Of a stretch of 64,000 nt of DNA, positions 32,850 through 44,757 are shown piece after piece. Both the position numbers and the translations under genes were made by a program. Under the pieces are notes generated by a model. It did not search any database, was not told the DNA's origin, and saw only the letters and a program-made list of their open reading frames with translations. Origin of the DNA: Elmis aenea. Its lineage: Eukaryota > Arthropoda > Insecta > Coleoptera > Elmidae. The DNA is taken from NCBI GenBank assembly GCA_947652605.1, contig OX393576.1:47158966-47222965 (forward strand). The letters are read 5' to 3'. Each line of letters begins with the position of its first letter. Position 1 is the stretch's first letter.

Positions 32850-33300
32850 GTGTGAAAGTGAAAAACAAGAAGTTCATGGAGATGCTTTTTCTGATAAAAT
32901 TATGGTTTATAAGTGGTCACGTTGATTTAAACCAAGTTAGTGAATAATTAGAGGGTGATGATCGCAATAATAGATCAAGTGACGTCCTAACACATGAAAG
33001 CGTCATTAAAGTCGAAAATATCCTTATGGAAAATGGTCAAGAAATCGCAGAAAGCTGCAAAATATCCGAAATAACGGTAGACAAAAGTCAGGGCAAGTTG
33101 GGTGCCGAGAAATCTTACACCACATCAAAACGAACATCCAGGTTAATATTGCTTATTAACGCCGTGTGGAGCAATTCCAGTATACGTTATCAGCAAGATT
33201 GTTACCGGAGATTTTTATCTGTTTCCTTATTTGAAAAAGAACCTTTGTAGGAAGCCCCTCGCCGATGAGTCAAATAATATTTTCGTCCAGAATGAAAAAA
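32850..33300 (+). pseudogene. Mariner transposase remnant, N- and C-terminal parts
   Basis: From about 32865 the plus strand, over frameshifts, reads EVHGDAFSDKIMVYKWSR, then GDDRNNRSSDVLTHESVIKV and ENILMENGQ..CKISEITV. This is the mariner helix-turn-helix/linker region, where a G-R-P-S-D-V block and a K-V motif are usual. Then, after a deletion, GDFYLFPYLKKNLCRKPLAD (33207-33265) matches the D-[FY]-x-L-F-P-x-L-K-K block at the third catalytic Asp. The middle of the catalytic domain is missing. It is inactive. Confidence 0.68.
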
Positions 33301-33433
33301 CAAATAATTTAGTATTGACTCACTCACACACTTCTTTGAAGTCAAACAGTGTTCTTAAAAATTAAAGGAAGTTTAGTGGGAACAAAAGTGTTTTTCTGCG
33401 TCTGGCCAATCAATTTTTAGGCTGGAAAATACA

Positions 33434-33735
33434 TCTTTACTGGCCTAGGCCGGAAAGTAGCTGGTTGCCAGGGTAATGGGTTGTCTTTACCGGCCTAGAC
33501 AGGAAAGTTGCTGGTTGCCATGGTGATGAATTGTTTTGTTGATTTGCGCTGTCAAACAAGCGTCGTTTTACCACCAAGCGAGTTTTCACCTTTAGTTTAT
33601 GGATGGTGACGATAATGATTTTGGTGTAAGCGGCAGACGCAGAAAAAATATTGTACGCAACATACCCGTAAAGTGTCTTTACTGGACAAGGCTCGTCCCG
33701 AAACTGTTTACTCGTCCAGTAAAGTACCAATTTCC
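33434..33735. repeat. 50-base tandem repeat and inverted GTCCAGTAAAG motif, unidentified element
   Basis: TCTTTACTGGCCTAGGCCGG... (33434-33483) is repeated as TCTTTACCGGCCTAGACAGG... (33484-33533), both including GCTGGTTGCCA. Near 33667-33725, CTTTACTGGAC and GTCCAGTAAAG form an inverted pair. A short minus or plus coding trace could not be assigned. The CCTAGGC and GGAAAG elements recall the tyrosine-recombinase element at 10-13 kb, but homology is not shown. Confidence 0.55.
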
Positions 33736-34058
33736 GGTCTTGTTATGTAATTAACTACAATAAAAATTAAACCTTAAAAATAAACAAGAAATCGAGTTGT
33801 TGAAAGTTTTTTACAGAAAAGACAAATATATTTTATTATTTTTTGCTAAAAGTTAAATAAAATTTAAAGAACCTTTCCTAGAATGTCATCGACCTTGTGT
33901 GCTCACTTCAGAAAGTTTAACGCAACCAAACTTTTTTTTGCTTTCACGGTCTTCTTAAATCTTATATCAACTTTTTTGATATATTTATGGGTGTAAAAAT
34001 TTATATATTAAAACAAAACTGGTGCAGTATCGGTATAAACTTTTAACATTTAGCTATA

Positions 34059-34665
34059 CCGGGTGTTAACCACCAGCCGTGAACATAGGGAATTAACATT
34101 GGTTTTAACATTTTTTCGGATTCCTGCTCCCCAATTGAATTTATATTAAAATTAATGGTAAAAATAGAAAGATAAAATTATAACGCATCAATTGAGACCA
34201 TTAATAAGCTTAAATGTTTAATATTTAGTTTATAATTAGTATTTTAAAATTGCATTAATTTTACAAATATAAGTAGCCATGACTGTCAATCTGACATTTG
34301 TTTTCATTAATTTTTATTATCTGTCAATTATCAGCGAGTTATTTCTTTAACGATTTTGATTAAAATAAGTAATTACAATAACGAAGAAAGAGTTTTTATG
34401 GTGAAAGCAAAAATTAATGAAAACAAATGTCAGATTGACAGTCATGGCTACTTATATTTGTAAAATTAATCCAATTTTAAAATATTAATTATAAACTAAA
34501 TATTAAACATTTAAGCTTATTAATGGTCTCAAATGATGCGTAATAATTTTATCTTTCTATTGTTACCATTAATTTTAATATAAATTCAATTGGGGAGCAG
34601 GAATCCGATAAAAAGTTAAAACCAATGTTAATTCCCTATGTTCACGGCTGGTGGTTAACACCCGG
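34059..34665. mobile_element. Long-TIR mariner-like non-autonomous element, nearly perfect arms
   Basis: The ends CCGGGTGTTAACCACCAGCC and GGCTGGTGGTTAACACCCGG are exact inverted copies, with TATA on both sides (34055-34058 and 34666-34669). The arms of about 265 bases match with few differences (for example GACTGTCAATCTGACATTTG and its inverse). The core of about 70 bases is A+T-rich. It has no coding capacity. Confidence 0.88.
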
Positions 34666-34669
34666 TATA

Positions 34670-35889
34670 TAGCATCCAAGTCCGTGAAGCAATACGAATA
34701 TGCAAACAAAAATAAAAATAATTACTGATGATCATATTTTCTTGTTTTAAAATTAAACTGGTAAACAAGTATTTTATTTTCAACAGACTTTGTAGTTCTA
34801 GAAAACCAATTACGCTCGTATTTACTATTATCTTTGAGATTTTCATGTTTTGCATTTACTATATCATTCTTTTTATTTTATTTAAGGCAATCGCTTTCCC
34901 CAGGCGCGAGTTTACGCCGCTGTTCAAATTTCCAAAGTCACTGGAGAAAACAATTTTTCACCGTTAAGTTGCATCACATACGATATTTCTTTTCAAAGCC
35001 CATCAATTCTACACATCCCTTATTTCATTTAAATAGTATTAAATAATAAATAGATAAAAATAATACATTTGCCTTAGCTTTTACAGTAAGCGAGATTCCC
35101 ATGTTGGAACTTGAATAATAATAATTTTGCTAATAAATAAATCAATAAGACCATAACTGATGAAGAAACAAGAGTTTTAAAATAAGTATTGCATTTCGAC
35201 TAGATACCCTTTAACGGAAGAGATGTGAATTTCAATTAAATGCGTTAAGATTATTAAATTAATAAATAACCTAAAATACTCAACAATTTACCAAATTAAT
35301 CTGTATATTCTTTTCTGCATCTGACCTTCTTAATTGCTTTTATTTGTACCGACTATTTTTAATAACATAAGATTGTGTTTATTATGCTTTACACCAAATT
35401 ACTCAGGAAATTAATACGAAAGTTGGTAATTTTCTTAAGCCTAAATTAATTTTACTAACTTTTCTTTATCACTGAAATTTTTTAAACCTAATGCAATGTT
35501 CTAGATATTTGCTAAAACTGCTGCGAAAACAAGATAAGTAGTGAGTAAAAAACTTTCATCAAATGGTAATAAAATGCTAAATTTAAAAAAAAACTTTTTA
35601 AGTTTATTAAAATCGAACAAGATAGTCATTATTATAGCAATAGTTTTTTAGAATGCCAAAGTTCTTCACTTACCAACTTCACAAGTAACTTAACCTTATG
35701 ATAATATTAAATATAAAAGAAATATGGATTGATTCGAAAAGAACGGTATAAATATGTATTAAAACGCAAGTTTATAACATCTCTACGAGCCTTATAAGCG
35801 CTTAAACTTAACTGTATTCAAATTTTGTTGCCGTTTCATGACATGCTAAGTAAAATTTCAAGCTTTTACTACTTTTGGGGTCTTTGGGG
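34670..35889. other. A+T-rich region without a recognised gene
   Basis: Overlapping short frames at 34655-35046 on both strands show no family features. No element ends were seen. Confidence 0.35.
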
Positions 35890-36049
35890 AAGTTTCGTCG
35901 TGGATAAAGCGAAGCACAACTTTTTACAAAATTTTCCATACTCGGTTTTGCAACAAATATATAAAACTAAATACATATATGTTTAAAAAGCTAAAAAGCG
36001 CTCTTTCAAATAGTCACGACATACAAGGTTATGATTTAAAAAAGGTTGT

Positions 36050-36282
36050 GGCTATTTGCACCTACAGTAGGTACGAATAATTGGCTATTTGCACCTACAG
36101 TAGGTACGAATAATTGGCTATTTGCACCTACAGTAGGTACGAATAATTGACTACTTGCGCCAACAGTAGGTACGAATAATTAGCTATTTTCACCTACAGT
36201 AGGTGCGAATCTGCGAATAATTGGCTATTTGCACCTACAGTAGGTACGAATAATTGGCTATTTGCACCTACTGTAAAGGAAT
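36050..36282 (+). repeat. 33-base tandem array, seven units, in the left Foldback arm
   Basis: The unit starts GGCTATTTGCACCTACAGTA and ends GGTACGAATAATT. Units 1-3 and 6 look identical; unit 4 has changes, unit 5 carries an 8-base insertion, and unit 7 breaks down at the inner edge. Each unit contains the near-palindrome ACCTACAGTAGGT. Confidence 0.92.
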
Positions 36283-36800
36283 ATTACCGGGTGTAACTGA
36301 CTTCTGGTATCTACTTTTTTTATTTAGTTTTAATTTTACATAAATAAACTTTTATAAATATGATATGTGTAAATAACCGGAATATTTGAACAAATGTACA
36401 CTACTATTTCACTTCCGGTTTCGCCGGAAATGATCCTGACTTTGTTGTTTCAAATGTCACACATTTTTGGATAGAGAAGGCAATTTTGAATATAACTGCA
36501 CTATTTTGATTAATTTTAATAACCTCAAATAATTTTTGGACAAATATTTATTTGCCGTGACTTGCATAAATAGAATTTTATTACGTCAACAAGCGTCCGA
36601 AAACATTTTTTGTACAATTTAATTAACATTTAGGTTACTTAAATCGGCTTTGAAGGTTGAAGAATCGGTTTTTTGACTGAGTCAATTTTTTTAATGCAAT
36701 GTTAGTGGTTATGCGATTATTTAAATAGAGTATTTTCTGACCAATAACATATATTTGTATTGAAAGGCTGCCTCAACGACTCAAACTATTATAAAAAATT

Positions 36801-37013
36801 ATTGAGTAGAATTGACGGGTGCTTTCATGTTGTAAACTCTTGTTTTTTAAAATGATTTACACAAATGTTTAGATGTGCGATATGTATTTTGTTTAGAGTC
36901 TTGTTAACGGTAATTCATTAGCAGCCAGGTGTCTTTATAAAGAAAAATATCCCAACCCCATAATTCCACATCATTTGATGATAACACGAAAACACCCGTC
37001 AATTCTACTCAAT
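36801..37013. mobile_element. Small inverted-repeat element inside the Foldback-like element
   Basis: A 21-base perfect inverted repeat, ATTGAGTAGAATTGACGGGT plus G at 36801-36821, has its complement at 36993-37013. The 213-base interior is non-coding. The flanks do not give a clear target duplication. It may be a nested miniature element or part of the Foldback core. Confidence 0.65.
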
Positions 37014-37696
37014 ATGAACATAAACAAACCATGGTAACCACCGAGATGAATTCTTTTATTTTAAAATATTTTAATAGTTTTTGTTCACTTATTTTATTTT
37101 TTACTCAAAAACTGAAGGTTTTGCAAGAAAATTTAAAGAATAAAAAAAGTTTCTTAATAAATAAAGTTTTTAATGAATTTTTGGAAATTACAAAGTGGTT
37201 AAATCCTTTAAAAAGTTCCGATTAAAAAACTAACAGTGGTCGGACTTTTTAGCCCCTTGTAAAGGTGGGACTTAATTGCAAGTATTAGTATGGGAAAGCT
37301 TTCAATAAGTATAAAACACCTACCAAATGTTGTTCTCCTACACATCTTCAAATTTGAGAAATAAAATAAAAACCTAATTTTACCGCTCCACTTCAAGGGG
37401 GTGTAACTATGAAAGGAGACGTCTAAGGGAAAAAGAGTTATATAGGTAAAAGCCCCCCTTTAATTTTCGATAAGAAATTGCCTCCCCAATTATTTTTCAG
37501 TATTTAAGAAACACCCCGTATATAGGGTGTTCCATTTGAAATAACAAAGGGTAATTTCCGGCGAAACCTCAAGTGAGATATTAGTGTACATTTGTTCAAA
37601 TATTCCGGTTATTTACACTTATCATATGTCTAAACGTTAATTTATGTAAAATTAAAACTAAATAAAAAAAGTAACAGAACTCAGTTACACCCGGAA

Positions 37697-37790
37697 TATA
37701 CAGTAGGTGCAAATAGCCAATTATTCGTACCTACTGTAGGTGCAAATAGCCAATTATTCGTACCTACTGTAGGTGCAAATAGCCACAGCC
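37697..37790 (-). repeat. Short inverted array in the right Foldback arm
   Basis: About three inverted copies of the same 33-base unit (ACAGTAGGTGCAAATAGCC, AATTATTCGTACCTACTG). The unequal number of units on the two arms shows expansion or contraction after the arms formed. Confidence 0.9.
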
Positions 37791-38079
37791 TTTAAAAAAT
37801 GTAAATTTACGTCATACCTCAAAAATCGAGGTCGTTTATTTAAAACCTGTATAACATTTAATTCTATTTATTAAATAAAGATAGTAAAATTTCAAAATTG
37901 TTGAAAATTTATTTTTTTGTCTGTAGTGCCACAATGGAAAGCGATATAAAAAAATTGATTGCACAGACGTTCTTTTCTCAAAATAATAGCACAAGAGACC
38001 GATATCAGATTTTCGCTAACTATTACGGTAACCAAGATAACCTGCAAAACGTTCGAATTTGGGTCACCCTGTACATTCA

Positions 38080-39429
38080 AGGGTCCTTCTTCAGGTTGAC
38101 AACAAACTTAAGCAGATGTATAGCTACGATCCATGAAGAAGAGTTCTGTCGTGAAAAATTGTTAAACTTATTTAGCGTTGGTGAAGTTGTGTTGGCCGCA
38201 AGTGTAATTATATCGAATAATAAAACAAATAAAAATAAAGAATAATTTATCACAAACTTGGTCGTTTGGTTCTTATAGATATACCAATGCTCATAATTAT
38301 TTAAAAAATACTAGACAACACTTTTCAACACATTTGTGGGTACAGTTTTATAATTTGTAAGGATAACATAATTTATAATGATTGAATTAATAATTATGAG
38401 GCCACCACAATATGAACATTGTTTTAAAAATTTAGTGTTAAATATAATTTTGTATTTTCACTTGCGGTTATTATTAACAAAAAGTTTATAATTTGTTTAT
38501 TTTCTATTTCAGCATTGAAAACAACGTGTTGGTGCTTTAATAAATCAATAATTATGTCACCACTGTTTATTATTAATTGTTATTTTCTAACGTAACATTT
38601 CTTACTATTCTAGAGTCGCAGACTGTACAGCCTTTAATATTCTTCCACTTTCAAATTTGAATGTCAATCCGTTTATATCTAGTGTTGATCCTGTTTAATA
38701 TAATATTGATTATAGACCATAACACTAATAAACTGAACTTTGCCAACATCCTTTTGTTCTTAACGAGCAGCGTAGATAAAGAACAAATTTAGCGCCAAGA
38801 AATTTGTCCTAAATACCGCACTTTATACAAATAAACATTACATTAATATAGGTACATTCGAAAAATAAATATTATTTTTAACCTGATTGAGTTTGAATTT
38901 GAATAAACCTAATAAACGTTTACTAATATCATCATAATTGTAAAATACAGCAAAAAGTAATGTTTATTTTATTTTTAATGAATTCGTTATTAAACTGAAA
39001 TATTGTAAGTCTGTTACCATATCCAAATCTTTTATATAATGAAATGGCGTTAAACACTGTATACGGCGATATTAAATTAAATGCGATTTTTTTTTAAATA
39101 GCATTAGTACAACTATTTCCAAAGTTACATTTTTTCTCATATACCTATGCCAAAAGCCTTACTAACTTTTTTCTTGAATATTATATGAAAAAATGTTAAT
39201 AAACATATTTCCCAATCACGTTTTTTAACTAACAATAACTGTTTTTGCAATACTACAAAAAATAAAACATTTTGACTTAATTTTTTTCAAAAACTTTAGA
39301 GAGTTTATTAATCGTTTATTTTGAAAGGGCATAAGTGACATTTATGTTATTTTAAGATATTAAGAGCTTTGCACTTTAATGTGCATAAAAATATTTATGC
39401 TAATTGTAGAGAAATTTTTGTTGTTTGTG
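38080..39429. other. A+T-rich region without a recognised gene
   Basis: No coding or repeat structure was recognised between the family X end and the dispersed repeat at 39430. Confidence 0.35.
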
Positions 39430-39620
39430 TCTCGGTTACCTATATTTTTCTTAGTACGCCTGTACATAATTTCGCACGTACGTTGAATCGTCATTTTTCA
39501 AAACTGTAAAATGACTTAAGCCACTTTCAGAATTAATGGTTTATAAAAACTACTGGCTTATGTTGATTTTGTCCTATGTGTTTTACTGAAGTGGTTTTTG
39601 ATAAGACAGGAATTCAAGAT
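39430..39620 (-). repeat. Dispersed repeat, copy 2 (inverted partner of 4062-4250)
   Basis: The reverse complement begins CTTATCAAAAACCACTTCAG, runs through GTAAAACACAT and TGTGCGAAATTATGTA, and follows 4062-4250 in the same order. Confidence 0.65.
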
Positions 39621-40461
39621 AAGTAAGATGAGTAAATTATATAAGTAATTTATATATGTAATTTATATAATGTATTTCATTATAAGTTCATTCAAGTATT
39701 TTTAATTATCAATAATACTTATAAAATACATAAGTTATCGGTACATTTTAAAATGTAAGTATAAGTAATTTATATAACGTATTTTATATTAAATTGTATT
39801 CATGCATTGAATCATTGTCATAAATAGGAGTGATGAAGTCTTTGGACATCTCTTTGTTTTAAATTTTTAAACTAACTGTGGAAATTGAGGGTATATGGGA
39901 AAGCAAATCCAGCATTATACCATATTCAAAATAATTGTATTTGCACTTCAGATTAAGAATAAAATTTCTGTTGACGAAAATAGTAATGATTTCTAAAGAA
40001 ATTGCAAGTAAAATGTTTAAAGTAAAAATACCATACATTTTTGTAATCGTAAACAGCTTAAACTGATATTCCGCAAACAATGATTTATTTATGCCACAAA
40101 ATAAACGGCTCAATTATTAAATTATATATATTTTTGTTCATATGATACCGTTCTCTTTTTAAGTTTAAACGGGAAATAAGTTATGATTTATTTATCGATT
40201 CTTGTAAAAATTTGGAAGACTGCTTCGAATTGTTGCTAGGGAAGAGTATGGTTTTTGTGAAAATTGTTTTGATATTTATATTGCATTGGAGTAACAATGA
40301 CGTTGCTAAGCAACGCAGGGTGACGTGCATTTAAATTTACTTAACCAAATTTATATAACAAGTTTATTAAACTTAATTTTGACGTTTATCAGAATGTCAG
40401 GTTTATGCTTGCGAAATAATTTTTATATTATAAATGCTACACAAACTTATTATCGTAATGA
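39621..40461. other. A+T-rich region without a recognised gene
   Basis: Includes a run of TAAGTAATTTATATA-type repeats (39640-39790). A minus-strand 84-codon frame (39859-40113) lacks family features. Confidence 0.35.
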
Positions 40462-40469
40462 CTTTAATT

Positions 40470-40936
40470 AAGGGCTCAAAACCAAAAAACAATTTGGTTA
40501 ACGGTTAACCCAATACGAGAACTTTATTTTTATAACGGTTTTCTTTAAAAAACCGATTTAACTTATGAACCGGTTTTAAAAACCGGTTAAAAAACCGGTT
40601 TTTGCAAAAAAACAGATTAAAAATCCGGTTTTTGACATAATTTTGATTAAGAATGCAAAGTATGAAAAGATATTATCTATTTATAATTTTATAATATATT
40701 ATGTACAATCAAGCGTTCAGTAATGACTTCTGGTAAAATAATCACATTTAATACAGATTATGTATTTTTTTAAAGTAATTTTTATTAAAAAAAGACGATA
40801 CAAAAAGCGGTTTTTAATTATTTTGGTTAACGGTTACCGTTTTTTTTGCCATTTAAAATAACGGTTTCGGTTAAAAATCACTTTTACGGACAAAAAATAA
40901 TAGTTAACCCGTTTAAAAAACCGGTTTCATGCTCTG
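40470..40936 (-). mobile_element. hAT miniature element, ACCGGTTTT-rich family, copy 2
   Basis: The ends AAGGGCTCAAAACC and GGTTTCATGCTCTG are imperfect inverted repeats, flanked by an exact 8-base CTTTAATT (40462-40469, 40937-40944). The body is the reverse complement of the copy at 15928-16386 over its whole length. It is non-coding. Confidence 0.88.
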
Positions 40937-40944
40937 CTTTAATT

Positions 40945-41432
40945 TATAATAATTACTGTAGATGTGTTCTTTCGTACGTGCTTTTGTGACCACACCAACT
41001 AGTTTGTTTTGCCTTGACTTTCCTATGACTAATACAAGTCCTTAACCTTGTAGATTAATCAGGATGGTTGATATAAACTGGATAATGATGCTATATTTCA
41101 TGAATAATTATATGTATAACCGGATTGACTTTATGATGATGATCTTTGATCTACAATAAAAATGTTTATATCTGCCAGTTTTTTGTTTTAAAAAAAAAAG
41201 CACTTGTATTAGTACACAATTAAATTTTATTGTTTACAGAAGTTAAAAATATCTATTATTTAAGTATTAAACAACTTAAATTGCACTTTATTATTATAAT
41301 TATAAAAACTAACTAAATTTGCATGAATGTCGATTAAGATTTTATCAATTTATTTAAAAAAGAATTTACTTAAGTATAAAGTAATATCACAATGTTACTA
41401 ATGTTTCAAAGTTTGCACTTTTTAAACTGTTA
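40945..41432. other. A+T-rich region without a recognised gene
   Basis: Nothing recognised between two hAT insertions. Confidence 0.35.
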
Positions 41433-41440
41433 GCTTAAGG

Positions 41441-41697
41441 CAGTGGTTTCCAACCTGTGGGGCGTGCCCCCCTAGGGGGGCGCGAGACTATTCTAAGGGG
41501 GACACGCAGCTGATACCAAACTATCATTTTTGAATACAAACAAACAAACAAAATGTATTTTTACCAAATATGGTATATTGTTTTAAAGCCCATTAAATAA
41601 TTATTATGAAATTAGATTGTTACGAAAAGTGAGGGGGGCACAATTGTTATTTTTATGAAAAAGCGGGGCGGAGGTACAAAAAGGTTGGAAACCACTG
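41441..41697. mobile_element. hAT miniature element with SPIN-like ends
   Basis: The ends CAGTGGTTTCCAACCTGTGG and AGGTTGGAAACCACTG are inverted, flanked by an exact 8-base GCTTAAGG (41433-41440, 41698-41705). A G+C-rich GTGCCCCCCTAGGGGGGCGC palindrome lies just inside the left end. The end sequence resembles that of widespread animal hAT families of the SPIN type. At 257 bases it is non-coding. Confidence 0.9.
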
Positions 41698-41705
41698 GCT
41701 TAAGG

Positions 41706-43576
41706 TATATTTAACCGCCGATTTAAATAAAGTTAGTGAATGATGATTGTAAACCAGCATTTTAAACAATAGTAGGTACCTACTAGATTTATGAAATAAA
41801 ATTATGTTTTTCGGAAAGTAAACTTTCATTAGGTATTGCTTAAGTCTGCTAAGTTGAATGTAATTTAATGCTTTTTTCTGGTTTACCCAGTAATTATTTG
41901 TTTATCTTTTAATTACACTAGTCTGTTTTTAATTAAACTTAAATCAGTTTTTTTCTGTATTATTAGAATGATGCGTTGATTGACTAGTCATGTTAACTTA
42001 ATTGCAATAAAAATAGTTTTAACATAAAATCAACATATTGCAGGAAAGTTTATGTTCAAAAGATTAACACTGGACATTCTGCCTACCACTTTTACAATAG
42101 CATGTTAAAAACATATAATTCCTGACATGAAAATTTTAGCTTTTCATACACAGTTTGACACAAAATAAATTGTTAACAGTGACTAACACAAAAACCTTTA
42201 ACATTTTTGGCAAAATAATATTTAATTATTTATGAAAAAATTGAATTAGCATTGATTAAGTAAGTTTTATTTGACTCTTCGTCAGGCGCAATAGTAAAAT
42301 GATTTTGTTCGGGCGCAATCTATAAGGTATACAAATTACAAACGACAAAAATTCGGGCGCTTTTTGATGGTAAAATATAAAAGTGTATTAGAAACCAGCA
42401 AAACACTATTAATCATTATCAAATCGGTTTTTAGGAATTTTACAAACGAAAAAAAAAACCAATTTAATGAAAAATATTGTGGTCTTGATAACAAACTTTA
42501 ATAATAATAATTTAAACGAAAGATTGGTAAAATTACATTCTAGTTATAAAAAATATCGAAAATTTTCATTAAATCTAAAAAATACGATAACGCTTAGATA
42601 CAACATTTCATTGTAGTATCATTAATGACGTTTTAGGTATTTGCCTGTTTCCATACTTTTGCGCTTCTCTCTATAATACTAGATACTATAAGAATCAATC
42701 AACTAATAAAAAAAAATGTTAAGATCAGTTTGACGTACCTATAAAATAAATAAATGAATAAAATCTTAATTTTTTAATTTACCATAAGTTATTTCACAAA
42801 GTACGCTCGAAATAATATAAAATAATGATTTTAATATCATCTTTTAGCTTTACACTACTTTTTTAACCTTTAAAAACGCCCGTGGTCGTATTTAATGCTG
42901 AAAATAAATCTCTATACCATTTACGAGCTCTGTCCGCGATCAGCGATATTTCAAAATAATTGTCATATTAATATTTATAGGAAGTCGATTTCGGGGTACG
43001 AATAACGGCCTACTTTATATCTAGCTACGCTTCCTAATTTACATTTAAAGTATTCACCGTTAATTTTTATACATTTTGTTTTTAAGTGCGCTCGGGTGTA
43101 ATTATCAGTTGGTTTCCATTTTTCCTTTTTGCAAATGAGTACATTTACGTACAGATTACTCTAAGGTCAACAGCTGCATTTTAACAAGCTGAGCCTGTTA
43201 CGATTAAATTCACTCGTTTTTAAGCAACATTTACTTATTGGAGAGTTTTGTTTGTGCAACATTTGTAAAACGTTAAAGAAAATCAATAAAAAGTTCAGCG
43301 CTTATTTGATTATTATCGGGCATTTCATTACTTCAGCTAAGCAATAACTTTGATAAGATGTTTACATGTGTGGGCCGAGAAATGAACCGCAAAGAAAAAC
43401 AATTTAATTCCGGTTACCTGTTTGGTAAATTTGAACTTTTCGTCTCTAATAATGGTTTTTAATTCTATAACGATTCAGTTAGAACCCGGTTCAGCAAACA
43501 CGATTTGGTTCAGGTGTGAGTTCAATGATTTTTTTAAATGTTTAATAGAAAGTTAAAAAAAGTAAACAAAGAAACG
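41706..43576. other. A+T-rich region without a recognised gene
   Basis: No coding or repeat structure was recognised in about 1.9 kb. Confidence 0.35.
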
Positions 43577-43578
43577 TA

Positions 43579-44261
43579 CAATGTGTACAAAAAGTAACGT
43601 AATGGGCCAATATTTCGTCTTGTGATAACTATACAAAAAAAAGTTTCAAACAAAAGTGGTTTGTAGTAATTAACTACATCACCTAAAATTATTTTCAACT
43701 TATCACAGTGTTTTGTTTCTGCGCACCGATACGTTACTTAAATAGAACAACCGCAATAACTCAAGAAATATTAATTAAAGACAAAAATGACATCTAATAG
43801 TTTCTAAAGATAATTAAATTATCGATAAAAAAATTGTAAAAATGTATTAAGTGTTCCAGTTCAAAAAACTGACTTATTTGTGTTTGAAGTTTAGCCAAAT
43901 GGACCGGGCATAAGAAACACCCTGTATATTATTTTAAAACTTTGAGTCCTGTTCCTGTCAATATTTTCATAAAAACTAAAACAACTCAAAAACTATGGAT
44001 TTTAGGTACACAGACCTCATACACTTTTGAAAGAGAATTTAATTTTGCTCCTGAAAAACAAAATCTATTGGTTCTATTTAAGAAAACAAGTGACGTCTCG
44101 GTGAGCAAAAACAAAACACCGTATATAGTTGAAAATATATAGTTGAAAATATTTTAAGGTTATGTATTAAATGACCACAAACAACTGTTATTCGAAACTC
44201 GTTTTATAAAGTTATCACAAGACGAGATATTGACCCGTTACGTTACTTTTTGCACACACTG
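43579..44261. mobile_element. Long-TIR mariner-like non-autonomous element
   Basis: The ends CAATGTGTACAAAAAGTAAC and GTTACTTTTTGCACACACTG are inverted relatives, flanked by TA (43577-43578, 44262-44263). The arms continue through CAATATTTCGTCTTGTGATA and CAAAACACCGTATATAGTTG-type blocks for about 170 bases. The interior has an additional AACACCCTGTATATTATTTT end (43916). The 66-codon frame 43942-44142 lies inside and is not a gene. A related right half is at 61740-61930. Confidence 0.75.
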
Positions 44262-44757
44262 TATATTTATTTACTTTAAAAGTGTTAGATAAAAGTAAAT
44301 AGTACGATGTTTTGTATTTATTGTATTGTTTAATAACTACTACACAGAATTATTAAAAACAGCAAAATGAAAAATTATGTCAATGAAATCATCAATTCAT
44401 TTCTATAACCACAGATTACCCGATGAAAAAAAAAACACTGTCAACTGCTAAATTATTATCTACTTAAAATATTATGGAACAGAATATTATTTATATAGGT
44501 ATACGTTGTCGTATAAGTCAGTAATAAAATATGTTTAATTGTAAATTAAACGTAACATTGTTTTAAAAATAGAGGTATTATTTAAGTAATTCGTTTATTA
44601 TTAGAAATAAGTTGAATTAAAAATCAATTGTCTTTTTTTCTTTCGCAATGCAACAACAGTTTTAAGATTCCCCACATTTTTTTGTTGCATTTTTATTAAT
44701 TTCTATTCATTATTGGTAATAAATAAGATAGGTAGCAAATGATAAACAACGAGTAAA

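Larger units (their letters stand above)
36044..37790. mobile_element. Foldback-like element with tandem-repeat TIRs and 9-base target duplication
   Basis: The outer ends GGTTGTGGCTATTTGCACC and GGTGCAAATAGCCACAGCC are inverted copies, flanked by an exact 9-base TTTAAAAAA (36035-36043, 37791-37799). The arms consist of a tandem array (seven units left, about three right), then a unique inverted section of about 150 bases on each side (36290-36440 and 37550-37696, sharing AATATTTGAACAAATGTACA). The middle holds a nested 213-base inverted-repeat element. No transposase gene. TIRs with tandem repeats are the hallmark of Foldback elements; 9-base duplications occur in Foldback and MULE-type elements. 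The 1747-base length and absence of a gene make it non-autonomous. Confidence 0.82.
35890..38075. repeat. Family X copy interrupted by the Foldback-like element
   Basis: The flanks 35910-36043 and 37791-38075, joined at the 9-base duplication, align with the right arm of the family X element at about 27365-27611: TTTTGCAACAAAT, ATTTAAAAA..., TCATA(C/T)CTC(A/G)AAA, TTTTCGCTAACTATTAC and the end GGGTCACCCTGTACAT. About 120 bases near 37850-37960 are extra relative to 27365-27611 but match the left arm of that element. The 115-codon frame 37898-38245 crosses this repeat and is not a gene. Confidence 0.75.

Noticed and set aside
36050..36282. Possible CRISPR-like array of 33-base repeats
   Set aside because: The units abut without unique spacers, the same array occurs inverted at 37697-37790, and both lie within an element with a 9-base target duplication in a eukaryotic setting.
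37898..38245. 115-codon plus-strand frame
   Set aside because: It lies across a family X repeat end (CACCCTGTACATT at 38065) and reads through non-coding repeat sequence also found near 26.7 and 27.6 kb.
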